From: Colius striatus
Taxonomy: Eukaryota; Chordata; Aves; Coliiformes; Coliidae
DNA: 64,000 bases
Direction of reading: 5' to 3'
NCBI RefSeq assembly: GCF_028858725.1
Contig: NC_084763.1
Location: 54,630,152 to 54,694,151, forward strand
A program made the translations under genes and the position numbers. Within the stretch, counting starts at the first letter, position 1. The number at the start of each line of letters is the position of its first letter. Below the pieces are notes generated by a model. The model was not told the origin of the DNA. It saw nothing but the letters and a program-made list of their open reading frames with translations, and did no database searches. Positions 38,001 through 50,000 of this stretch are shown piece after piece.

Positions 38001-41000
38001 GAGTGAGTGCTACAAAAGCTGCCATTCTTCTCCACTGTTGCCTATTACAGTGGGTTACTGCCATTTATGGCATTTTTTTTCAGAAGAGCAAATACATTCA
38101 GTACCAAAATTGGAAAGCAGATTGAATAGTGTTCCAAACCTCACACTCTGGCAAAGCAAGACGTGTGATTGTCCCCAACAGTTGCCTCCTTCTGTTTTCT
38201 ATGAGCTGGGATGTCTATAATAATCACATTATGCTGTTAGACTGCATCCTGAACTTAGAAAAGGAGCCAAGGTACTTTTTTCTTTCTACCTTTGCTAACA
38301 GTTTTCACTGAAGGAAATGTTACTGCCCAAGCATACCCCTAAATGCTGTAAGTGCAAAAGGAGAGTGCCAGCTCTCCTGCTGAAAGCAGAACACAATGAA
38401 GGAATCTAGTTACCAGAAGAGAGTTGGCTGTCAAAAGACATGGGTTCATTTATGCTTTTCCTGATCCTTGCAGCAGTGTATGCTCAGTCTACACTTGGAT
38501 TTAATTCACTGTAGCCAGATGTCTGACTTTTCTAAGGCACTGTTCCACTTTGTGTATTTATCCACCTTAGCTCATAAAGAAGATTGTTATGGGAAATGTA
38601 GAGCAGTATACAGCATCAAGTTTAAAACAGCACCCTTGGGATATAAATTGCTGTATGGATTACCACCAAGAAGGAGGGAACCTGAACAATTCTGAAGAAA
38701 TTGTTTTTAAAAGGGCTGATAAAAACGTTTTGGTTTCTGTGTGGATAATTTTGCCCTAAAGGCTCTTCTCTGGTGCATCAGTTTTAATACTCTACTGGCT
38801 GAAAGCTAATGTTCATGGTCTCAGCTTCTGAGTGACTAAGGCATGGCAGTATTGAAACAGCTCTGATGGTGAAATGCCTGTGAGCTGGGCACCTACTCTC
38901 TCAAAATCAGGAGGAAATAATTGGTTAAAAAGAAGTGACTTAATAAATATACACACTTATAAAATTGCTTTTGTAAGGAAAACTTGGGTCGTGATTTTAA
39001 GTCAGATGCAAAAAACCCATCATTATAAAGGACAACATTAAAACCAGAAGTGTTTCAGTAGTTAGAATGGATAGAGAACAGCAATGGAAATGACCAGCCT
39101 TAGAGATGGAGGGATTGAACTGTAATTTCACCCCTTCTCTCTATATTATTAGGCATATTGAAGTGTTAAGCATAAGTATTATTACACTGCAGCTGTGCTG
39201 TGTTAGAGAAGGGGTTTCAGAGATCTGTGGCAAGCAGCTTAAATGAGTGTAAACTTAATCATAACATTTTGTTTGACCTTTCAGTTGTAATTCATTAGTG
39301 TAATCCTGCCTATTTGACAGAAAGCATTTAAGAACTCTAATTTCTTACTCTTGACAACCTGTAGGACCTGAAACAGGGGAATGGAGGACTAGAAGACCAA
39401 AAACCCAGCCCACATTTTTATGCCCCCCTCTTTTCTTTGCCAAGAGCTATACAGTGTTCTTAATTAAATCAAACTGTACCTTAAAATCATCAGTGGACTT
39501 TTTTCCCCTTTCCTCATCTGTTGTGTTGTTTGGATGATTGCTCTAGAAATGAACTTTCTGATAGAAACTTCTTACTAATTTCTAGTTGCCATGGATGGTT
39601 TTAACCTCAGAGCTTTCACTGCCATTTCAATTGTGTTCTATTTTTCTTTTCTTCATGGTTCTGGATGTTTTTCTCTTTCTTTTTTTCTCCTGCACTTCCT
39701 GAACTAAACAAATTAAGTTCTCCAGTGTCTGTTGCCTACTAATTTCTTACTATTTCTGCAACCTCTGTCTTGTTCTCATTTCTTATTTGCAGAACACCAA
39801 TGACCATAGTTATCCACGGTGTCACCGTTGCTTTGTGCAGTGACATTAATGATTCCTTGTATTGACTGAAAACACTTTACACAGATCACAGTTCTTCATG
39901 CCCTTTTTTGTATCCAATCACAAACTTTACCCAGTTCATCATCAAATAATATACAACAATTGTATGTTCCAAAATGTCTCATGCACCATTGTATAACAGA
40001 TGTTTTTATTCCTAGTTCTTTTGTCTGTGCTTTCAAAAGACCTTCTTTTTAATGATTGCTCAGGTTCTGGCTCAGCATTAGTCCACTTTATTGTCTTCTT
40101 TCCAGTTCATAATATCAAGATATTTCTGCAGCACTCACAGGAGTATTGATGGAGCTGATTTTAGTATAAGACCTTAAGTAGAACTGTTTGTCCTCACAAT
40201 CCAAGGATCAGGCTGTTTTCCAACCGATTGTCACTTATGGCCCAGAAAATGAGAGAAGAAATTTAGATAGAAAATCCCCATCTCCCATGGGGAATGCCTG
40301 AGAACAATATGGCATCTCCCCATAGCCAGAGACTAAGTTCAGTTTCCACCATCTCTGCTTTTCAGAAATCAAAACATCCCTTTCAGTTTCCTTTCTCTGC
40401 TTACCTGGGTGTTATGTCAAAGCCAACTCAGCCAGCTGGAACTACTCTTATGTTGCTTATTTATTACAACAGTGTTTTGGTAAAAGCTGAACAAATCAAC
40501 TCAAATATAAGAAATACCATGAAAGACATTCTGGTTTAGTTTATAGTGATGATGTTTAGCAGTAAGATGTGTCCCAAAAGAGTTATAATGAGGATGTTTG
40601 TTTCTCTATCTGTTGGAAATAGAAATTTCCTGTTAATTTAGCATACATATTAAATTAATTCATACTTCGTTGTGTTGTTTCCTTTTTTAAGTGTGCTCAC
40701 ACAATTACAGTGCTGAAACTGGTGTGCTAACATCTCCAAACTATCCCAACAACTATCCTTCCCGGATGGAGTGCATATACAACATCACAGTGGCAATGAA
40801 CCGACAGATTGTGCTGCGCTTCACCAACTTCACCTTGGAAGGGAATAAACGCTGTACAGATGATTATGTAGAAATCAGGCAAGCCTAATGATTTCTCTTG
40901 TCCTTATTACTGATAACAATGGAAGTTGTCCAAATCCACTTAGGTTCAGAGGCTATAGTATGAACTATATACCTGTGCTGTCAATGTGGGGAAAAAGGAC

Positions 41001-44000
41001 TTAGATCACGTTAAAGGCTTCCCTTTCCTCCTCCCATCCTGCTCCATTGCTGGCTTTCCCACTTGGAAACTTTCTGTTCTCAAAGCAAGTGAAATATGTG
41101 AACTGCATTCCCATACACTGCCATCTGATTGTTTTCCTTAGTGCAGAAATAGAGTTGTATTGCCTGTTGTGTGACATATTCACCGTGATATTTGAAAAGT
41201 CACGTCAGTCAGGTGCCTCAGCCCATGGTGACTGGAAAAAGGGAAACATTCCACTCATTTTTTAAAATGGTAGAAAGGAGGACCCTGGGAACTACTGACA
41301 GGTCAACCTCACCTCTTGTGATTGTGAAGAGCAGGGAATGGATCCTCCTTGAAACCATGCTAAAGCACACGGAGGACAGGGAGATAATTCGAGACAGCTC
41401 ATTGCAAAGGGCAGTTGGACTAGGTGACCTTTAAAGGACCTTGCCAACTCAAACTGTTCTAGGATGCTGTGTTTCTATTTTCTGTTTCATCTTTATCATC
41501 TTTGAAGAGCAGCTATTCTCTGAGGTAGTGCAGGGAACACGTACATAATCTGTGATTTTTGTCTGTACTGGCATCATTGTTAAGTTTAGGATACTGGTGT
41601 GAAGATTTCTAGTAAGGTTTACAGGACAGAGACAAGTGGAATAAAGTGGTATTGACAGGAAGGCTATCTGCACGCTTACAATACATCTGCAACAAGTAGA
41701 TGTCCTTTCTGCTGTGTTGCTGTATGACATTTACACTTAGCAGTGTCAGTGCACCTGGTTTTTATCTCCTGAGCCAGTTCTCTAGATGAACCAGATCTGC
41801 AGAACTTCAATGGGTTTTCTTTTTTTCACTTTGAGCATGCCATGAGTGTCCATGACCACCATGATAAAACTCATTCTGAACATCTTGCCAGGTATTCTGG
41901 ATGGGTCATTCCTCATTAAGTGCTGTATTATATTTAGAACCAAACAAAACACTGCTTGATGAAGCTGCAGTTTGAATTGAATGCTTTTTCAATATGTTTC
42001 CCTTTTTTTCATTTTAAAACATCAATCTGAGATTGAATTAAATCTAACTTTATTTTAACACTTAAACCTTAATTTCAGGCAGACCTCAGTTATAACAGGG
42101 TTCAGGTTTTCTCATTTCTTTTTGCCCCAAGAACTTAAAACATTTATTTATTGCATAAATCTACCTCTATTCTCATTGTGAAGAGTTCAGGAGCATTAAA
42201 CAGGTTTTAGGACATGGCCAGAATACTGCTAAGTGCAACTCAGCACGTTTCTGCTGCCATAGATTTCCAGAATGTCTCATCAAACCTGACACCATTAAAT
42301 GCAGTAGCTAGAGAAGTCTTAGGTGAGGTGCCACTCTAGTTGCTTGTCCTGAGTTGTCCTCTGATATATTCCATTCAGCCAACTAAGAAAATTGTTCATC
42401 TAACCACAGCTGCAGAGGCTGAGATGCAAGTGAGAGGAGGTTCTGGCACAGTTCTTCAACTGCTAGTAACCTGAGACAGTGTCAAGCAGTTTAAGCTGGG
42501 AGAAGGACAAGAAAACAGAGCAGCAAAGTCTGAGTAGAAATTTCTCTCAAAACGAGAGAGGCAGGTACTTGTGTAAGGACTTTTTACTGCAAGCAGAGTC
42601 CTCCTCCAGTATTTGTAGTGGAAGATGAAAAGCCAGGCCTGAAAGAATCCAAAGATCTTCAATTTGTTAACAATTTCTTATGGTTTCTCTCTTTGATCCG
42701 AGGTTTTTCTTCTCTGTTATTCTAGAGATGGAGGCTATGAAACTTCTCCTCTTCTTGGAAAATACTGTGGTACAGACCTACCTCCTGTTATAATCTCTCA
42801 TGGTAACAAGCTGTGGATAAAGTTTGTAAGTGATATATTTGGCACAGATACAGGATTTTCAGCAGAGTGGGATGGCACATCAGCAGGTAAAAGTGTCACA
42901 TAGAGTATAAAACTATCTTACACATCTCCTTTGATCTTTCCTTTGTATTTCATTTTTCACCTTTTCCCCCACATCTTTTCTGCTTCCCATCTTTTAAAGT
43001 CTCTTTGACAATTATATAGCAACATATATTCACATTGTTAAGATCAAGGATACAGCTTTCTTGATCCTTATGCTTTCTTTTCCTCCACAAGGAGAGAAGT
43101 GCTATCCCCCTAGATATAACGTAGCATCAGCTTTCTCACTTTTAAGAAGGGAGCAACCAAGACTTGAATGGATGTGTTTCTAATTGAAGATGAACCATTG
43201 CACTTGCAATTAGATAGTTAATATTTCTAGGTCCTATGGACTCTCTTCTGCTTAACACAGTTTTGGCTAAATGCAGATTTTTGGGGCATCATTGAAGATG
43301 TTCAGGGCATGTAAAGAAAGTCAGAAGTGTGAATCTCATACATAGTGTTTAATTCTCTACTCTTCTCCGTATTACACGTTTTCAGGTTGTGGTGGGACTT
43401 TGACAACAGCTTCTGGTGTTTTCATGTCTCCCAACTACCCTATGCCATACTACCACAACTCAGAGTGCTACTGGTTGCTCAGAGGAAACAAAGGAACCCC
43501 ATTTGAAATACAGTTTGAACAGTTCCATCTAGAGTATCACCCAAAGTGCAACTTCGATTACCTGGCGGTATGGACACTCTGATACTTTGCTCCATAGGAG
43601 GCAGTTAAGTATGATGAGTACACAGGCAAGGAAAAACACATGGCCCTGGTCTTCAAAAGTTCATAGTGAACAGACCCAGAATGGTAAAGCTCCATGCTGA
43701 TATGCTACCTTCTTGTCACAGAGCAGTGAGAGGTAAAGCAGCAGTATCTGTGTAGCTGCTGGCATGAAAAGCTGTGCTTTGGACCAAAGCCTTAACATGC
43801 TCCCAATAACTTACAAAGAAAAAGACACAACAATATCAATATCCCTATTGTTAATCCCAAATTTCATAGTTGGATTGTTGCATAAAATATCTGAGTATTT
43901 GCAAAAGAGATGAAACACTGCAGTTTTCCCTTCTTGGTAAGTAAACCCCTCAACCCACCAGTGTTTGGTTACTGGTTTCCTGTTTTTCCACTGATTTGCT

Positions 44001-47000
44001 TGTTTCTGAAGTGCCTGTCAGGCTTCCTCTGAGCAGAAATAGAATTTAACCTCTTCTATGCCCATCAACAGTTGCCTAAACACACATTTGTAAGGGGGAA
44101 ATTACTTGAATTTGTAATGCCATCAGCTTTATTCATTCACCTGTTGTTCGCTTGTTTGGTTTTTAAGGTATACGATGGCAACAGCAGTGATGCTAAGCAG
44201 CTGGGTAAATTTTGTGGCACTCAGATACCACAGCTAATCCGTTCCAGTGGAGACACCGTCTATGTAAAACTAAGGACAGACAGAAGTCTGCAAGGAGGAG
44301 GATTTTTAGCCAATTACAAGCAGGGTAAGTAAGTAAAAGAGGATGAGAAGAACATGCTTCCACAGCTCAGCTTTTTCCTGAAACTATTTCTCACAGCTTA
44401 TGATTTTACCTATTCGTGACCAGAGGACATTGTATAGAGCATATTATTGACCCAGATTCTCTATTCTGCTACAGAACAGACAGAACTAGAAATTATCTGC
44501 CCATCTCCCTATGATGGAGATTATCTTATCCCTAGAAGAAAGCTGGTGAGGTGCCTCTACTTCTATTACTTGCACCAGGACCACTTACAGTTTAGGTTTA
44601 CTCAGAAGAACAAGTGCTCGAAGTCCATAACAGGGTAGATCAGACTGTTCTTGCTCTTTTGCTCACCCAGTCTCCTGACTTTTTAAACAAAGGAGGCAGA
44701 TAAAACAAGTTTCTCTGCTCTTTTAGCTGCTTCAGAGGCAGGATGGTAAAGCATGAGTGAGTTAGCCCCAGCCATCCAGGATCATTGTGTGTGCTTAGGA
44801 TCATTCCACCTGCCTGGAACACTTTAAAAAGTTTCTTTTTTCACATCTTATGGTAAAGGTCACATTTTGCTTGCAAACTTTTTCTTGGTAAAATCATTCT
44901 ACCCCAGAAATAAGTTCTTTTGTTCCCAGTCATAACCTTGAATATCTTCCCAGAGTTCACTTTTCCCTTTATACATTCTAACACATGTGGTTAAATGCAT
45001 ATGGGAAGATGTGAATTGCACCACATATAGAATGATTTCAAAGCATCTTTGTTTATGCTAAATATGATATGCCCAGGTGATGGAGCTTGTTCTGGGCTTG
45101 TAGACATGGAGATGTCCAAGGTTTGAACAGTAGATTACAAAATCAGATTACAAAGTAAAGCAAGCTGTTCATCCACACATGGCACACACAATACTCTGAT
45201 CAGAAAAGTGAGGGAGCTTTGAACCCCTCATTCCTTAAAGTTGTCACAGATTCATCTGCCACATACTTTTCAGACTGCAAAGTCAAGAAGATGTATTAGA
45301 AAAAGGTTCCCTCCCTTTCATTAATTAAACAGGACAAGCCATCTCAGAGCACTCAGATGTAGAAGCTGAGCTATCAGATAATGGGATCTACGTTTTACAT
45401 TCATATTTAATTCCTGAAGATGCATCAGAGAAAGCTTTCAACAGCTTGCCCAAAAGCTAAAATCATGTAGGGAGCAGTGGCATAAAATCAGGAGGCTTAG
45501 ATGCCAAATATATTTACATGTACATGAAAGAAATGTAATGACGAATTGGAAAACATCACAAAGGAAAACATGGTATCAAGTTAACAGTCAAAGGTGTCTT
45601 TGTTTCTGATAGGTTTATAACAAAATCCTGATGGCAGAGGGTAGCAGCTTTTACCCATCTTGCATTCTTCAAAATCCATTTTGTGCTCTTCAGCCTGTCC
45701 TTTCAAAGAGTTGTATGCTTCAGTGTAGCTTTGCAGACAAGCTACACTCCACCTAACCCTGACTTTCAGCTGTATCCTGAGCATCTTGAAGCCCTACAAA
45801 CACAGACCCTGGTGCTCTGTAAATCATTTGGAAAGAATAAGAAAACAATTGCAGGAGGTAGTTGTATTAGCCCTAGAGACAGACAATAGAAGAGTTTTTT
45901 AAGTGAATCTCAGCTATTTCTGCTGTTCAAACACTGCAGATGTGCTGTACCAAGAAAACAGCGTGTCCTGCTCCTTGCCTCCTGCCCACTTCTCTCCTTA
46001 TGACACTGGTCTGCTCCTGATATGCACTGCATGCTGTCTCCAGACAAGCAATTGCCCACATTGATGTTTTCTGGCTTTAGTGAAAGGTAAATACAGGAAA
46101 ATGAGACTCACTGACCTAATGCCATAGTTGGAATTTCACTCTTTATCTAGTTTAGTGTCTCTGTCATTTTGCCTGCGCTTCAAGGAAAGCTCTTATTATT
46201 CCAGGTGAGCGTCCAATTTTTATGCCAGGATGCTACTGATGACTCACAGAGAAAATCAGGCTCCCTTTTAAAGAACTTTGTGGTCACTTCCAGTTCCTGG
46301 AGCTGGTAAATGCAGTACAAGTAGTGTACTTGCCATTTGTTATTTAGCCAGGAATTGTCATTGTTTCCCAGTCTGCTGAAATAAATCACTTTAATCCATT
46401 AGCCAGTCTCTGCTGAGCACCCCACACAGATTCAAATGACAGGGCAAATTTCTATTATTGGTTAAAAAAGCCAAAAGAACCAAAAAAGACAACATGTTTC
46501 AGGAATAACAATGTATTTGGAACTAAAAATAGCTGGTAAAATGTTTCAGGAATAACCATGTCTTCAGAATTTTTTAAAGCTGCTAAAAATATACGTTCTA
46601 CATACACTGATGAGAATGCAAGTGTCAGAAAAGAAAGACAGAGCTGAAGAACACCAATTTGGAAAGTCTGGATTTTGTTTGCAACATAGACAATATGCTC
46701 TTCAGTAGGTCACAGTTGTCTTTCTTCATGATTTCTCTTCTCTAACCTGTGAATAAAGATATTTCTTGCCTTGGAGTGCTAGCAGTAACTTCAGCTAGTG
46801 AACTTTTGAGATGCTGGGTTAATAATCACTGCACAAATGTAATTCATTATCACTTTTTTTTCAGTTTGCCACGAAGTGCTGACTGTTAATCGTAGCCATG
46901 GAGTGCTGGAAAGTTTAAATTATCCAAATAATTACCCATTAAATGAGCAGTGCAACTGGACTATCCAAACTACAAAGGGGAACACACTCAACTATAGCTT

Positions 47001-50000
47001 CACAGCCTTTGATGTAGAAGATGGACTTGACTGTAACCGTGACTTTTTGAAGGTATGTAGCCAGGTTCTGGAAACAAGAAAAACCTGGTCTCTGCCAATA
47101 TAGAAAAACAATGAGGATGCAGAAGACCAAGAGGAAACTTATCTTCATTTTAGCCATGAAAACAAACAATTTGTGCCTGTTTCCCCTACAAGCAGCAGGG
47201 AATGAAGTGTTGCCACAGAGCGCTTCATGCACCCTTAATGCAGGTGTCTGCAACAGGGAGGATGAATCACTAGGCAGGCATCTAGATTTGCTAAAGAAAG
47301 TCCAGCTGCCATCTTTGGTTAGGTAGGCTGGCTTTTCTGGGTGAAGTGAGATGTCATGATTCCAGCTTCACGTAGAGAAGCTTCATGGCATCTGGGAAGG
47401 AATCACCCCATGCACCAGGACATGCTGGAGGTTGAACTGCTGGAGAGCAGCTCTGCAGAGAGAGACCTGGGAGTCCTAATTGATAATAAGCTAAATATGA
47501 GCCAGCAATGTGCCCTCGTGGCTAAGGCCAATGGCAGCCTTGGATGCATCAAGAAGAGTGTGGCCAGCAGGTCAAGGGAGGTTCTTCTCCTCCTCTACTC
47601 TGCCCTGGTGAGGCCTCATCTGGAGTCCTGTGTCCAGTTCTGGGCTCCTCAGCTCAAGAGGGACAGGGAACTGCTGGAGAGAGGCCAGTGCAGGGCCACC
47701 AAGATGATCAGGGGACTGGAACATCTTTCATACGAGGAAAGGCTGCAGGAACTGGGGCTGTTTAGTCTGGAGAAGAGGAGACTGAGGGGGGATCTTATTA
47801 ACATTTACAAATATCTAAAGGGTGGGTGTCAGGAGGTTGGGACATCCCTTTTTTCTATAGTAGCTAGCAACAGGACAAGGGGTGATGGGATGAAGCTGGA
47901 ACACAAAAAGTGCCACTTAAACATAGGAAACAACTATTTCAGTGTTTCAGTGAGGGAGCCCTGGCACAGGCTGCCCAGAGGGGTTGTGGAGGCTCCCTCC
48001 TTGGAGGTCTTCAAGACCTGCCTGGACATGTTCCTATGCAACCTGATCTAGGTGAACCTGCTTCTGCAGGGGGGTTGGACTAGATGATCTCTAAAGGTCC
48101 CTTCCAACCCCGACCATTCTATGATTCTATTATATGAAATCCTGAAATTAGTAAACTGATTGCAAGAAACAATGAGACCAGTTGACTTCCTCTTGTTTTT
48201 GTCTGAGGGAGAGTAGGGAATGTTCAAAAACTTTAAAATGTGTTATTTCTACACTTTTAAAGGGAAGGGTACTGAGAGTCCTGTTCATATTTTCCGTTTC
48301 ATAATTAATTGATTCTTTAAAGAGCCTGGAAGAAACTGAATTTACCCAGAAACAAAATGAGACCTTTTTAGACAAATGAAAACATCCACTCAGTCTAAAG
48401 CCAAGTTGTCTTTCTTTTTATTTCCTCAGAAATTGTGTTTGTAGGACAACTGCAAAGGTATTTTCTCTAAGTTTTGTACTTTCTACTGTGGGAAGGATAG
48501 ACATGATCACCACTATATTGAGCATTAGCATTTCCTGCCTATACTTCTGTTGCTTTGCTGCACTAATGCATCCTTCAGATCTCACCCTTGTACAGGATGC
48601 CAGCATATAGCCCCTGTGCTCTGCTTAGGGTGTGCAGAAGAGGAATTGAAGTTTAGAGAAGTGTTAGACAAGATTACTTACAGCCAAGGAGAGGGTTAAG
48701 GAACAGTACCCACATTTCTGGGGATACTTACTAAAACAAGGGTGTTGCAGAAGGTCCAGGCCAGATCAACAGGCCAGATGAGGTGCTATTTTGTTCCCTC
48801 TCCATGTCCTCCCTCACTCCCCCTACCTCTTACTGTGCCAGCTTGCATAGCACAAAGTTGGTAACAAACTGACTAAGCTGGTGTTCTTCCAGCTTGCTTC
48901 TCTTTGTGGCCAGGGATGGAAAGAAAGAATAGCAGACATGTCAAGAAAATAAACAAGGGAGCACTGTATTGAGAACTGACTATTAAACCCTGGTTCATCT
49001 TTGTGAGGAGGGCTGAAAAGGCAACACTGGAGCCAAGTGGAGAGGCCATTGCCAGTCTCCAGATGCTTAAGCTCTTGATCCATGAAAAGCAGGAGCCCTG
49101 CATACAGTAGCCAGCCAGTGAGGAGCAAGAGAATTGCCAGAAGACACTATTCTAGATTTAAATCAAGGCTGGAGGAAGAGTGCCAGAGACAAGGACTTGA
49201 TCCAAAGCACTTAAAAGAAAAGAAACAAAATATACTGGAGGGACTGAGGAGACAAGGAGCTAAGAAGTACTTTGCACTCTTTGTTTTAACAATTCTCTGT
49301 GCCTCTAATCAAAGAAAATACAGACTGAAAGAGGAAAATACAAGGGAAAACAGAGTCTTGGCTGTGTGTTAAGGAGGCTTTAACTTGTAATTCATGTGAC
49401 ATTACTTACAAATCTTTCTCCAAATGCCATTAAGAAATAGCCCTCGGAAAAGATGTTCTCAAGTGGTTGTTGCATGCTGCACAAATATGTGCCATAGTGT
49501 AAAAAAGAGAACAAGGTTGAACCAGCCAGGGAACTCAATAGTGTTTGCTCCCACCCTGTGTCTTGCGAAAGGGGAGTGTGTTGGCAAGGAGTTTGAGTCT
49601 CCTGTGGTGTAGGGGAAAGGGGGAATGATCTGGAACAAGTGTGCAGTTCACTTTCTAAGCAGAATGCAGCTATTTGGGACTTTTCTGTCTGAAATCCATG
49701 TGGAGTCTGACGCCACTGCAAACTGGGGAAAAAGGTTCATAAAAAAGACTCAGAGCTGTTGAGCTGAGATAAATTGCTGTTCTGCCACATGCTACTTTGG
49801 AGAGTCTTTTACTGCAAAGAGGCCTAGAAGGGGAAAGCTTGAGATGCCCTGGCTGAGTGTAACACTGGGAAACTAGAGGTATAATTCTGTCCACTGTAGT
49901 CTAAGTGGGTGGTGCATGGAGCACGAGCCACAGCCCTGCACCATTTGCATGGAGGAAATGGGAAGCTGCTGCTCACACATTTTCTATGCAGCTGCACTTA

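Larger units (their letters stand above)
32596..40691 (+). other. CUBN: CUBN intron 22 (8.1 kb)
   Basis: This intron separates CUB5 from CUB6. It contains a reverse CR1 at 33756-34560 and a short T/C-rich tandem stretch near 33598-33645 built on a 'tgagttt' motif. The rest, from about 34.6 to 40.7 kb, is A+T-rich with no recognised element or gene. Confidence 0.65.
40885..44167 (+). other. CUBN: CUBN introns 23-25
   Basis: Introns 40879-42725, 42887-43385 and 43568-44167. Intron 23 contains a CR1 at about 41186-41479. Nothing else is recognised. Confidence 0.65.
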
